A DNA stretch of 64,000 nt from Apostichopus japonicus (taxonomy: Eukaryota; Echinodermata; Holothuroidea; Aspidochirotida; Stichopodidae). The position numbers and the translations under genes were made by a program. The notes beneath the pieces were generated by a model that had not been told where the DNA came from, did not search any database, and saw only the letters and a program-made list of their open reading frames with translations. The DNA lies in assembly GCF_037975245.1 (NCBI RefSeq), contig NC_092579.1, forward strand, positions 8,888,501 to 8,952,500, read 5' to 3'. Every line of letters begins with the position of its first letter. Within the stretch, counting starts at the first letter, position 1. This document shows, piece after piece, positions 1 to 13,257 of this stretch.

Positions 1-3000
1 GGTTTGATAAAAAGCAAAATGGATAAATATATATTGTGACGTAAATTAATATTACCTTTTCATTCAGATTCAAGCAAATACTTATATCATTTTCGTGACA
101 GCCTTCATTAACTCTTATACCTTTAATAAACGATCAAATTAATAGCGTAATTTAGGCGCGTAATTTGACTTTTAATCTTTATATATATTGACAAAAATCG
201 GGGATAAAACATAAAATAAGAGTTTATAGAGATGTTTACATAAGTACATTAGCGATATGCATTTCTTATAAATCATTCTTTTTATTCAGAGTTGCGCCCA
301 AAATAGGTCTGCTTAGGCCTTTGCTATTTTATTTTGCTGTGTTTTTTTTTTATTGTACCCAATAAGTTGATAATTTCAAAGTTTAACGAAAATGGATAAA
401 AGCATAAAAATGAAAAACAATGCTTTCAAAGCCCGATTATTTGATGGAACCGTTTGTATGTAGTTGTTTTGGCGTTTTAAAAAAATAATTTTTGTGTCGT
501 TTTTAAAATGTTGTCTTTTATGTTATAAATCCGTGGTTTATATTTGTTTTGGGAGAAGGTGCATGGCCGCATTAGTCTTCCGTGGTTAGAAATGATTGTA
601 GTATATTCATATGTTAATGTATCCCAATTCTGTAGAAGAGAAGCGGATTAAAATCATAAAGAAAAACATGGAAGATATTAAAAGTTCTTATACTGTGCAT
701 CTATGACATCACACCTGTATGAGTTTAGTTCATTTTGGGGCAGGCACTTTGTTCATTTCTAATCTCGAAAACGATACTTGATTGTAAATTTCACAAGAAT
801 GCTAAGAATATCTTCCTTTTCCATAAAAGTAACTTCCCGCATAAATATCCTTTTAAACTTTCATAATTAATATATAGTTGATTGCCCAAAATGACCCGAG
901 TACCTATTCAACGAGAGCTAGTATACAAGCAAATATACTAGAATACGAGTAAGGGATCAAACTTCTGCTGAAAAACATACACCACATTACTTCACCATTT
1001 GTACTTGAATATTGAAACATTTCTTTTCACAATTCTTTGGTAAGTTTGCAGGTGTTGGTTCATGGTACAATATGTGACCTGTCAATTCAATAATACCACA
1101 ATCTAGCACTGCCCAGTCATCACAATGTTTTATTTCACAATATATTACATACAATTTTGAAATAAGAATAAAGTCAAAGTGAAATGTTCCACCTCCTGAG
1201 TCTGCTATGCAGTGAACCCAAGCACAAAATTCTGAACAAACAAACTAAAACATGACATCAAAACATCATCCCAGACGAGCCAAGTATAATTCTTAACATT
1301 TGATAAAGTTATTCCGCACATATATCACGTAGGACACGGCTAGAAGTTACTTATAATGTTATTATATATTACAGAGGGCCCAGCAAACATTTAGGCCCAC
1401 GACCCATGATCTTCCTTGAGAACTGAACTACGACCTACCAGACCCCCATCATATAGAGTCCATGCTCAAATTGTATAAAAGATAGCTTGACTCGGAGCTT
1501 GATGTTAAAAGATGCGGGCAAATCGTTTTCCTTCGCCAAGCACCGAAAACTGGTTGGTTACTTTTGGAAAATCCCACGACCCACCGAAAAGGTTTCTCGA
1601 CATACAGTTTGCTCAATTTTCCTACGGTATAATAATAAACAATGCGATCACATTGTTTGTTATTCTGATGGATGATGGATCTTGGTGAGTGTTATAGTAA
1701 TGTAAAGATGTGGGCGGTGCCAAAGAGGGCTCAAGCCCGTAATTATAATACTGCAGTTACTATAGTTGCATGTATTATGTATTAATTTTACATGTACCCA
1801 GTACGAACTGACATAAGGTCAAACAACCTAACCCGTTCCCATTCAACCGCACAAAGTAAGTACATATTAGACATATTTTATTGGACATATTTATTGTACT
1901 TATTTGTTATAAATATTGTACATATTTCAAACATATATCAAGACCACCGACGAAAGTAAGACATTGGCTATTTTAATACCTTCAAAATTACGGTGTGGAT
2001 CAACTCGATTACCGAAATCGAAACTTCTATCCGTTAGATTCAAACGGGACAAAACCTAGTTGTTACGTTGCATGGTGCAAACAATTAGTAGATTTTCAAA
2101 ATTTCGTCCATTTTATTTTTCACCCAATAGTTTTAATAATTTACAAACATAAGGTTGTCTATTCAGTACCAGATTTATACATCGATCGCCCTAACAAAAA
2201 TGTGGCGATCGACTAGGTCTAGATAATGTGAGAAAACAGTTCATTTCTGAAAGTAATACATTGCGATTGAAATAAACAAACTTGATAATAAAGGAAAGAT
2301 GTACAACTCGATCCTTCGTAACGAATTATTTATATATGTCCGGCGGCGAATGTGCCTACAATTAGTGCCAGTAGTACACGTACAGTGAATTTCCAACATG
2401 GAGTAGCTGCCATAAATGAAATGTGTTCGTTACCATATATTACCATGCCCGTGTAGCATATATCAGTTGTATTTTGCTTACTGCTGAAAGACCTTCAGTA
2501 GATTATCATAAGTACAGACTGATTGACTGCGTTAGTTATATAGAAACCCTATGATGATCTACAATTATACTATTCTCTGTGATTTAGAAGCCGCAGTAAG
2601 GTTTTTTTTTTATAAAAACATACATTTTTTGAAATGTTTACTTGTGACATGAAACTGTCAAATATCATCAAATGCTTCATCTATCAAGGGGTTTGCCCCC
2701 ACCCCCCCACCTCGTGCCCGGCACCGAGGCTGTAATTCTTGACCCATGCCCTCACGTTAGATAACAAAGTGGCATTGAAGCTACCCATATCAATGGTAAT
2801 CTTCTTTAAATATTAACATTTAATTATATTTATTATCCTTAATAATCTTAGTCTCGCCCGTTACCAAACGGTGGTTGCCAATATTTCAGACGTGACAGGC
2901 TTTTCTGCATTTTTAGAAATTAGCGTTAGAGGTATATATAGTATAAGTTGGTATGTGTTACCAAGCTCACTTATTCAATGTCAGTTACTATTGCAGGTAG

Positions 3001-5830
3001 TAACTTGAATCGTTATATTGACAAAGTGATGGTACGCCTAAACACTTTCATCAAGTCATCTAAATTTGTGGGTATTTAGTCTAAGAAAACACATTAAAGT
3101 TGTCTTTACCCTCAGTATAAAGGACAGGATAATAATTTCAAATTTATTTTGTGTAACTGTATATATTTATTAAGTGACGTCAATTAATTTGCAGTTTACA
3201 AGAAAGTGTGCATATTGCGGAAGTGAAGTGATATTTTCTCTACTAGGTAAGTTTCAGATTGGGTTGTGTGTTCCAGTTGCAGAATAGTATGCAATGTAAT
3301 ACTCTGTTTAGCCATAGCACCGAAGTACATTGATATGTCAGTAGTGCAAGATCTGCCAAAGATATAATTACACAACTTTGCTTATATCTGCAAACGACAA
3401 TACCTTCACAGGGAGTCGATCGTATGGGCCGAAGGGCCAGTGACCCCAAATAGTTCAAACTAAGGGTACAATAAGCCTACACCTTTCATGTAATAATTGT
3501 TTTTCGTATATCAAACATAATACACAATCATTGGATTTCAAAGGGATATTCTAACTTCAATTAAAAGAAACAATAAACTTTTGTAGAAAATCTTTAAACC
3601 ACCCAAAAGTCACAGATAAATAGAAGCCTACCCAGATATCGCAACAGATTGCTTCATGTTCCTAGAATATAAAAAAAAATACTTCACTGAAAAACTCTCT
3701 AATAGCGTAAATGACCCCAAATCAACTTGGTCGACAATAAATACTCTCATAGGGTAAAAGAAAAAGCTTCTCTCCTATCCATGACCATTCAAAACCGCTT
3801 ACGGGAATGTTAGCCACTCTAATAATGTATCAAATTAATTCAATTGCTTTTTTGCTGTTGTAAATATCGGGCCATTACTGTCAATTCATATCCCCTCAAA
3901 TTCTAATCAAGCAAACTTCTTGTCACCTAACGACTTTAACCCTTCGTCATATATTTTACTTCCAGTTCAAAAAGTCATAAAAGTGTCTTTTACTTTTCTC
4001 AAACAGAACAAATCAGATGGGTGTGATGATTTTAGGCCTGGAATAGTTAAAAATATTATCCACCATATTGCTGACCGTCTTTGTCATATATTTAACATGT
4101 ATTTTTGTACAAATGTTTTCCCAGCGATTAACTGCAAAAGTCCCATTAACTCCCATCTATCAAAATAAAAGTTAAAAAAGACATTTTGGAAGTTTATCGT
4201 CCAATTTCCGTTTCACCAAGCTTCTTTGAAATCCTTGATCGCCTTATGTTTAATCTTATTCACAACTTCTTGGAAGAAAATAACATCCTTATATAACAGA
4301 CAATATGATTTCGTCCTGGTCACTCAACCGAGCTAGCTCTCATTGATGCTGTAAATCTCTCATGCTTTAGATAAAAAAAAAAAAACCTCAGTTGGAATCT
4401 TCCTTGACCTTAGTTAGGCGTTATGACACAATTGATTCTCCTAACAAAGCTCTCTTATTATGGTTTCAGAGGTACAGCACATTCCTGGTTCAATAGTTAC
4501 ATTTCAAATAAACATCAGTTCACCTCAATTAATCATAATAGCTCTGACCCCCTGCAGATAAATTGTGGAGTACCACAAGGTTTCCATTTTGGAACCACTT
4601 CATGTTAATTTTATATGTCAATCACATATGCCAGGATACATCAGTACTCTTCTTTGCTGATGATGAAAATATTTTCTTTACGGGAGAAGATGCTAAACTT
4701 GTTCAGGATAAAATTAATAACGAATTAAATCATTTCAATGAATGATTCAAAGCCAACAAATTATCTTTAAATATTAATAAAACAAAGTTTGTTGTATTTA
4801 GTATGTGTAGCAAAAGTGGGATTTAGAGATCTTGAATAATATCAACATCAACAAAGTCGACAATGCTAAATTTCTGGGAATCACAATTGATTCAAATCAT
4901 ACTTGGCGAAACCATATTGATTCAATTTCCATAACTGTAGCCAGAGCTGTTGGTAATATTTTAAAAGTTAAGAACAATTTACCGCGTAATGTCACTAGAA
5001 CTTTTTACAACACATTAATTCTTCCAAATCTGTCATTGTTCCACCACATTGTTCCACCATTTGGTCGGGCAGATATTCTTCTGATCGGACTAAACTAACA
5101 GTCTTACAACAGCGAGCTATTCGACATATTGGGAACGCACCTCAGCGTGCGAACAAGTTATTTTCTTCACTGAATATTCTTTTAATTATCAGATCTAATT
5201 CCGAAAAATCTTGCTACTTTTGCTTTTAAAGTATTAACACAAAGGCATGTACCATCTTCAATCAACAGTTTCTTTGAACATAATTATCAGGTGCACAACT
5301 GCAGAACCAGACAAAACACAAAAATACGTTGTTAACCTTTCAAAACAAACATTGCCGTATTAATTGTACAAAACCATTCGATAACTCTTTGGAATTCCCT
5401 ATCAGATCATTTGAAATCTAGAAGCTCACTTCCACTCTATAAAAAAAAATAACTAAGACCCTTCTAAACAACTATTGATATTTGTATTATAATGTCATGT
5501 ACCTTTTTCAGGCAAAGTTTCAACAGGTGTTGGGTGGGTGTATGGATGGGAGGTTTTGAGTAAGTGGGTCGGGTTATAGCTGGGGATTATAGATGGTGAA
5601 AGGTGGGGAAGTCGTGGCAGGGGTCGGGAGGTTTTGAGAAGGGTCAGGGACAGGGTCAGGGTTTTTCTCTTCTTCTTTTTAGAGACATATATGTACGTAT
5701 ATTTTCAAAGTTAAGTAGGGAGTGCTCTATTCGTTAAGCCATAAATGAATTTTAGAGCACTTCCTTTCACAACTCTTTGTATTTTTGTTATTTTATATAT
5801 ACTGTGGTCAATATGAGACTTAAAGCCAAT
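1..5830. other. Left copy of duplicated intergenic spacer
   Basis: This non-coding spacer upstream of gene A matches 49612-55468 almost base for base, with small indels. Position 1 aligns to about 49612, roughly 207 bp after the stop codon of gene B, so the spacer probably begins just after another receptor gene outside the window. Apart from a degenerate LINE at about 3640-5470 I see no gene: the short open frames differ between the two copies and lack domains. The C copy has a LINE 3' end inserted at 50332-50890 that is absent here, where the empty site is near 705. Confidence 0.85.
3640..5470 (+). mobile_element. Degenerate LINE (Jockey/CR1-type RT) relic, copy A
   Basis: Broken reverse transcriptase of a non-LTR retrotransposon. 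Fragments lie in order: an N-terminal RT piece at 3920-4168 (KSDGCDDF, typical of the region before the palm), a piece around 4190-4370 with a YRPISV-like motif, then the GVPQG and FADD catalytic region around 4560-4690. The thumb region follows at 4832-5098 (KFLGITIDSN, then RTFYNTLILP) and a C-terminal domain trails to about 5460. Several stops and frameshifts make it non-functional. The same relic is at 53830-55080 with a further 500-bp internal deletion, so insertion and decay preceded the segmental duplication. Confidence 0.75.
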
Positions 5831-6062
5831 ATGAAGACTTCCTTGATGATAATGTACATCGCCATGATTGTAAGCAAATCTGGCGATGCGTTTCTACCTG
5901 GAATAGAAAAGCAACGATGCACTGATGCAGGTATGTAGTTAGTTCTAAGATTTGCTTTCTATGAAACTGTCACTGAATTGCCAATCAAAGGTCAGGGCCG
6001 TTGCCTTGGTGGAATCCCCAAGATGCAAGTTGAGGAACATCAAGAAATAATTACATTGAACT

Positions 6063-6128
6063 GTTGATATATTGCATTGTTGCATGTTGAAATATTGCGT
6101 GTTGCATTGTTGTTGCATGTTGCATTTT
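6063..6128. repeat. Short TTGCATGT-type tandem repeat, intron 1 of gene A
   Basis: Imperfect array of an 8-bp TGTTGCAT-like motif mixed with GAAATATTGC, just after exon 1. The equivalent array in gene C (55697-55815) is nearly twice as long, so it has changed length since the duplication. Confidence 0.6.
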
Positions 6129-7189
6129 GGGTGGGTCATTTCTTAAAAGGGGCCATCATGACACAATCTAAGCGGACAACCAGCACCGGTTGACGCGTAG
6201 TGCAGCAAGAGAATTTTTGCTAAAAAATGCTCCCATATTGCCGGAAATGACACTGCCCAGGCTTGTAAGATGCATCTAAACATTCTTTAGTTTGAGGGCA
6301 AGGGAAATTAGAAAAAAAAGCTTTGCTTTGGTCATTGCTTTACACTGAAGTAAAGATATCAAAGCACGTGTGGGCATTCTGATGTTAGCATTAGCCTATA
6401 CATGCTGAGGGGAGGCCAGATGGGAAATTAGGTGCAAATTCAATGTTAGGTTTGTGCTATCATGATTTGTTTTACATGTCAAAGAGGGACCCACTAGGGG
6501 TGGGCGGCTTATGAGCTGAATGTGTGGGCCATGTAGGGGCCTGGAGGGCCGCGTACCCCTAGTCAGTATGTTAAAAAGGGCCCTGACATATAAGCATATT
6601 TACAATGTCGTAGGGAATCATTTCCTGAACTCTAAGTATTCGATCGATTTTGATGCTCGTTCTACAACTGAGTTCGATGGTTTGGTGCTTAGTTCTTTAG
6701 CCATATTTGTTCTTGATACTGTGATTGTTCTGATAATACAATTTAGTCGATAACATATGATGTTCGATTGTTGTTTATTGTGGTATAGTGGCCAAGCTTC
6801 TCCTAGACTACGTCTGGTTCTCAACATCAACGGTTCATGGTTGCTCTATGGATTGCTATAGCGGTAACATAATAAAAAAAACTAACACTTAATGTAAACA
6901 AAAACATGAAATAATACCAATCAATGACCATGTGGTTCTCTGAAACATTTTATATATTCACTGGCAAGCCAGCCCCTTCCGTGGTGACATATTATTGTAC
7001 ATTGTATTTTCTTACTGCGCGGAACGTATCTGTCACAATTTGTATCTCAGACAAAATTTGAACAATTTTAACGCGTTTTACAAATGTCCGTTTTTTATTG
7101 AAAAGATCCCATACCACCAAACTCGATTCAATTGAGCTATACGACACTGAAGGAAGCTAATGGAAACTGGATACTTTTGTACAATATAT

Positions 7190-7515
7190 CCTGGGTACCT
7201 CCGTCACAGTATGAATGTAAGTAACATGGGTACCTCCATCACATGTGTGCACGAAAGTACCATGGGAACTTCCAGATAAGTATGCAGTACGTAACTATCC
7301 TTGCAGCCAACGCTATAGTATGTGTGTTCGTAACATTGAGCCTCCAATACAGTATGCACATAAGTATCATGGGGACTTCCGACATAGTATACGTACGTAA
7401 CATGGAGCTTCCAATACACATGGAGCCTCCAACACAGTATGCTCATATGTATCATGGAAACCTCCGCCATAGTATGTATGTAACATGGAGCCTCCAACAC
7501 AGTATGCACATAAGT
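7190..7515 (+). repeat. 34-bp minisatellite from the exon 2/intron 2 junction, gene A
   Basis: About nine to ten imperfect units of roughly 34 bp start inside the 3' end of exon 2 and run into intron 2. Each unit has a CCTCC block, an ACAGTATG block, a TAAGTA block and a CATGG end. The first unit is the real end of exon 2 (coding PPSQYE) with its GTAAGT donor, so later units look like amplified copies of the exon-donor junction. Open frames on both strands here are products of the periodicity. Gene B has no such array at the same junction. Confidence 0.8.
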
Positions 7516-9744
7516 TAAAGTCAGCCCTTACCACAGTATCCGCATAACTTTCATGTTTCAGTTTGTTATGTAATTTCCCAACCAACATTTTCATACATTT
7601 TGATTTCTTCTTTCATTTTTTTACCCTCTTTTTCTTTGAATTATTGTAATTGCTATTGTCAGTATAAAAGATTGCACATAAGTCTCTCATACCGCAAACG
7701 AGGAAATACAGAGAGTAAAATGAAACATAACCTTCATGGGCACCTCTACTACAGCATGCACGCAATGTACTCTAGGATCCTCTACCATCGTACTGTGTAC
7801 TTAAATAGTATGTAAGGTAGTAATTCATGACGATATAATTGATGATTCATAAGGGCTTTTTATCATTCATTACCTAAAGTGGATACATACAAAAGGAAGA
7901 TTTATACCTTATTCTTTATTCCTTATTCCTTATGAGGAAGTTGGTTGACTTAACATATCGTGTAAGTGCATGCATTTGTAATAGCATGCCATATAAGAAA
8001 TGTGCTCTTTATGGCAACGAGGTCAATTATGATTATGATATTTGCCCAAATCTCTGAGGAAACACAATTAACTTGCGTTTAAGAAATATCGTTGAGTGAT
8101 ATGCTTTTATTGAGTTTGATGACGAAATTGATCTGAATTTGCCCATCGTCAATGAGATCAATGTTATCGCAAATGTATATTTTAACCTTTGACGATAGAA
8201 CGTTGCATCAATTCTCATCAGTTACTTGGTAATGCATAAAATAACTTTTAACAATGCTTGCTTTACAAAATATTTCCCAACTATGGCAACAGCAATATAT
8301 TACAAAATGGTTATGCTTGTGCGTAATGACCACTTTTACAGAGAGTCTGCGATTTTGCTAAAAGAAATTCACTCAGATTATACTGAGGGTTGGAGCACAT
8401 GTCTTTTTTTTTCATATTATTTTTTTTACGATGTCAAATAAATATAAAACGTGATGTCTGTTTAATGAACGCGGAGAGGCGGTTGTGGCTTGGTTAACGA
8501 AGTGAATTATTCACACTCCCAACAGGTGATACATATGTAGATTGTCTAAAGGACGCATTGCCCCTTTGAAGTGATTTCCACTTGCTTCGCGCGCATACTA
8601 CAGATGCGATTTTAATTCCTTGCCCTTCCTTCCAGACGGAAAATGGCTTAGATGAATATGAATATTGACAATAGTAAACGATGTCAATTGGAAAACAACA
8701 ACTTTTTTTTATTATTTCTGAAATATAAGTTTGCTTCGGCCGTTTAGAACATTTAGTAGGATATTATTACAGTTTTCCCACTATCCATGTCAGAGATGAA
8801 GAAGAGTCCATTTAATGGTAAAATCAGAAGTGCATTATTATAGATTATTTTCAATAACTCATATACACGAAATGCCTGGTATATTTATTCTAATTCGTGA
8901 TAATTTTAACAGAAAAAAAAATTGTACTCCAGATATATCAAAGATTTAACAAATAATGCCACCTATTTACAGTCTTTTGACTGAGAATTTGTCACCCGTG
9001 CATACTGCCACTCCAGACTACTTTTGGTAACCTGGAAGCTATTGTATAGATGCTTTAACCGGTCACTATCATCTTGATCAATTGTAGCAAAACAAGTAAA
9101 TATCAATGTGATTCACCTATAACGCGTCTTTCCCTCCAAGTGTTTTTGACACGGTACCGTGCCCCTACCATTTATGTTTTCTAACATCAGCCTATTATAT
9201 CCTGTGCATAGTTGTGGTATACCTTACCGATCTCCAACTTGAGACAACTCGTACGAGTCTTACTCCATGGGTTTTCCGAAGTTGTAAAGAAGCTCTGCAA
9301 GCAGCGAGTGCGAGCGCAAAGGACAAACTGTCGGTGAGTTAGGTTGCCGTTAAAACGCATTACTGTACTTAAAATAGCCTGCAGCCATTATCTTTACAAA
9401 CATGGTACTTCTTAGCAATCAATCTACACGCAAAAAAATGGAGTGTTGAATTTAAACACTTTCCAGGTGTAACCGTTCACCCTACACCTGAAGGGTTACT
9501 CTGACCCTGAGTAGGGTTACATAATTCATGTAGCGTGTATTTTTTACACCTGCAGAAAGTGTACTTTCAGTTCGAGCATTCCGATTGGTCAAACCTCCCA
9601 TCAGCTGGATTCTTAGTGCAAGTTAAGTGTTTAAACCACTGACAACATTTATCGTTACTAAATGTACTATAGTAACCACGGCCATATATACGTGCAAGCC
9701 ACATAACGTTACGTACTCAGTGTGCGATAACGAGCTACAATGGC

Positions 9745-11013
9745 ATGGAAAATGACGTTATAGGAGACTGGGACCTGGAAGAATTGATTGAAAAATTCGG
9801 AGGTATGTTTTGATATTATGTAAGTGAACGTGAAAAGAACGAGATATGCTTAGAGACCCACGACTAAGTTGGGTAGACGAATGCATTTGAATCGCTTGCG
9901 TTACGTAGACCTAACGTTAAAGTCATACCATAAGTTAATATAATAGGCTAGGTGCTATTTGTCATAGTCAACTGATAATTGTCAACGAATCTGTGTAACC
10001 TACATACAAGTAAAATTAAACGGAATTGCCTACGGACGGACGGAGGACTTTGATCTAGGCCTTTTATGTAACCTAGTGCATTCTATTCCTTTTGGGCGTT
10101 AACCGTAACTTCGTATACCCTGCGAGTCACTTTTTTAAGTAGTAGTAGTACTAGTAGGATATACTTAAGCTATTTCAAGGCAATGCATTTTTAATAGCAT
10201 CGGGCATGGGCCTATAGTTACGCTGGTACTATGTTTAATAAGGGATAAACATATATTCATGTAATGCAATATATAATTACCACTAATTGCCAATTTAGCT
10301 TGTAAGTTGTAGCAAGTAGGCCGAAGCTGATGTGGATCGGTGATACTTTTAGACCGAGGCCCAACCATAATTTAGCGATATTATGGAAGTGATCTAGCTG
10401 TTATAGTTCATAGCCATCTACACAATTGCATACAATGGGAGTGAGCATTGTTTTAAGCATTGTTAACATGATGCATTGGTTGTAAAAGTTGCCTACATTG
10501 TCTGATGAAAGTTTAATGCAAGTTCCTGTTTGACAAGGAATCACTATAGGCCATCTGGCTTTCTAGTTTCAAACATGCTTGAAGAAGACAACCACAACTG
10601 ATTAAATTGTGTGCATTTTCTTTAGGAATGTCAATGTTTTGTGAGGGGTACATGTAAATAACTGCTTATGCTCCAAGAATGTTTTAACACAACTTCATTA
10701 TGATGGGAATTTCTTTTCTTTTCTTTGTTACTTAGGTAGCATCAACTTGGAATTCTATTTGCAAAAGATTTCAGAAAGACCTCAGCAATATGTGTTACTT
10801 CTTGGAGAAAGCACAATACATCCTCAGCAGTCATTTGTGATCATCGAGAGACATGCGCTACCCCAGAGGACATTTATGAAGCCATTGATGTTGCTTCAAA
10901 TGATTCTACGCGTTAAATCTGAATTATACCAAATTGCAAGTTTCGGTGCCTGGGAATTTTTCCAAAAAGTTGTCTACCAGTTGCCTGGTGGTGTGAAGTG
11001 CAACCAGATTTGA
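9745..11013 (+). CDS. Candidate two-exon ORF inside the TIR element (111 aa)
   Basis: Exon 1 would be 9745-9802 (ATG, then ENDVIGDWDLEELIEKFG, ending at a GTATGT donor) and exon 2 10736-11013 (after a pyrimidine-rich CTTAG acceptor, ending at a stop). The two join in phase, 336 nt in total. The product begins with an acidic amphipathic WDLEELIEKF helix and continues with a QQYVLLLGES...SFVIIERHAL segment of alternating hydrophobic residues. I do not recognise the family. It may be a captured host gene fragment or the remnant of an element-encoded accessory protein. The ORF could also be chance. Confidence 0.35.
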
Positions 11014-11019
11014 GATTTT

Positions 11020-11560
11020 TATGCTTACCGTGCCAACAAAAAAGACAAAGTAACTGCAGTTTAGCAGTTGTCATAGACAGCACTCCACGTTTCCTCATCT
11101 CACGGATCAGAATGTATGTAAAGTTGTTGCTTATTTGGAATTGTCTTTGGGAAGAGTTGTTTCTTTGTGTTTAATTTGGAATACCAAGGGCACGAGCCAA
11201 CAACAAAGACGAAGTAACTGCAGTGTAGCAGCTATCAGAGACAGCACTCTACGTTTTCTCATCCCACGGATCAGCATATATCTAAAGTTGTTGCCTATTT
11301 GAAATTGACTTTGGGAAGAGTTGTTTCTTGTTTTTAATCTGGAATACCAAAAGGCATTTGCCAACAACAAATACATAGTCACTGTAGTGTAGCAGTCATC
11401 ATACACAGCACTCCATGTTTTTTCATCCCATGGATCAGAATTTCTCTAAAGTTGTTGCATATTTGAAATTGACTTTGGGAAGAATTGTTTCTTTGTGTTT
11501 AATCTGGAATACCAAAAGGCATGCGCAAACAATAAAGACCAAGTAACTGAACTGTAGCAA
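11020..11560. repeat. About 165-bp tandem repeat, 3+ copies, inside the TIR element
   Basis: Units begin near 11036, 11205, 11370 and 11530 with the shared phrases AAGTAACTGCAGTGTAGCAG, CAGCACTC, ATCCCACGGATCAG, AAAGTTGTTGC and TTGACTTTGGGAAGAGTTG. The last copy is partial. The first copy overlaps the end of the candidate two-exon ORF. Confidence 0.8.
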
Positions 11561-12411
11561 TTGAAAATGTGGCACTTTTAAATTGACTTCATTCCACAAG
11601 ACAGTACTTTTATAGCCTAAATTGTTTATTTTACATTTAATGGGATATATTATATGGACCTCTGGAATAGGAAGGTAGTAGGGTTCTTAATTGCTGAAAA
11701 TCGCACATTCTGGATTGATTGTGTTGTCATTGCTTTTTGCTCTCTCTTAAATGTACCTCTCTGCTGTGAGCGATTCAAACATGCATCCATATATTGTTTA
11801 CTTAATTACTAGGTAATAATTAACCTAAAACCTGTATAAAATATTTACTAAATGGGTACTATGTTAACTTCTCTGGCAAAATTTTACATAACAGTGTTGT
11901 ATTTGCGTTACATAATAAACATGTAAAACTGTACAAACCAGCAGTTAAGTAATTTTTAATTAAATGTTTAAGTGTTCTTATTTCACATGAAAATTAAGGA
12001 TAATTTTACTTAACCTGTGTATCACGTTTTTTGAGTGTAAGTGTTATATTTATGGGATTTGGGGTTTGCAATTTCACCTGCAATTGTCAATTGAACATCA
12101 GTAAGGTGTTGGCATATTCAACCCGCAAAGAGTGTAAGAATAGCCAGACATGTGGTGTTACTACAGCTCTCCCATCAACTGAGTAATAAACACCTTTGAA
12201 GAGCTAAATTTAGGGGACTGGGTGTGACAATGACACCTGCAAGTGTTGATAAATTCCACACCAGCGAGGTGTTAGATTTTCAACACTCGGAAAGTGTAAA
12301 ATTAGCAAGGAGGGTGTTGTCCCTGTACGAGCTAGGCTGAAGTGTTTGATATAACACTTATCGATTACTTTTCAACACTTCATTTTTTTGAGTGTACCAG
12401 AATTTTTGGAG

Positions 12412-12470
12412 GGATCATCATCATCATCATTATCATCATCATCATTATCATCATCATCATTATTAATATT
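12412..12470. repeat. Interrupted ATC microsatellite (copy A)
   Basis: Short (ATC)n with ATT interruptions, immediately right of the TIR element. The orthologous tract in copy C (59664-59803) is pure and more than twice as long. Confidence 0.8.
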
Positions 12471-13241
12471 ATTTCTAATATTGTAATCCACACTCAAATT
12501 GGCTTAACGCACTTCGCATATCTACTTTCTGCAAGGTGATATGGTAACTCAATATTACAATGAGATACATGTGCTGGTTGTTATAACGCCAATATTTTAC
12601 AATTAGATGCATATCGTGTATCCTTACTGGATGTTGAAGCCAGATAAAGGCTCGGCAGTAATCTGACTGTTATTTATGCCTAACTTCCGGGTATAGATTT
12701 GATTACAATCATCTCATTGTTGTTTGATAAAACGTTAATCTCAAACCTATATTCAGCTATTTAAGTTATTTTAAAACAAGGAATCGTCTACATTCTTGCC
12801 ACAGATTATGCTATTGTTTCACAATCTCCGTTTTTCCCCTCTTTATCATGGTTCTTTTCAAACTATGCAGCAATCTGCGACTATTTCACGAGAAGCACCT
12901 TTCACTCACAATGCTTTGTTTCAGGTAAGAATCTTAATTGTGAGAAGCATCACACTGTATTGAACACACGTTGTACTTGCTCTTAGAAGCAATGTATGGA
13001 ATGCTTTGCACCTCTTATATCTTATATCTTCAGATTTTTGCTTCTCCCACTTCACTGTTTAAATCAACCAATGCATGGAATGGAATATTATTCTATGCCT
13101 TTCAATGATCTGTGAAGGCAAACTGACCATTTCAGCTAAAGTGTCTACATTGTGTTAATGCAATGAAATATACTCTTGTAATTTTGGGCAGAATTTAAGG
13201 TCATTTCCCGTGGTTACTTCTAGTTTTTATGTTGCCCCTCA

Positions 13242-13257
13242 CCCCCCCCCCCCCCCC
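13242..13257. repeat. Poly-C tract
   Basis: Run of 16 C in intron 4 of gene A. The matching position in copy C has only a short CCCC. Confidence 0.8.

Larger units (their letters stand above)
9427..12394. mobile_element. TIR DNA transposon (about 3 kb) with TA target duplication
   Basis: This 2968-bp insertion is present in gene A intron 3 and absent from gene C. Flanking TA pairs lie at 9425-9426 and 12395-12396, and the empty site in C (near 59646) has a single TA. The ends are inverted repeats starting CAC[G/T]CAAAAAAATG followed by GTGTTGAA. Subterminal regions are rich in GTGTT and ACACCT repeats in both orientations. No transposase is recognisable, so it is probably non-autonomous. A TA duplication fits Tc1/mariner or other TA-targeting groups; the superfamily is not assigned. 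Confidence 0.85.

Noticed and set aside
1995-2216. 73-codon frame, similar at 52158-52406
   Set aside because: The two copies share most of the sequence only because of the recent segmental duplication; starts differ, and there is no domain or splice evidence.
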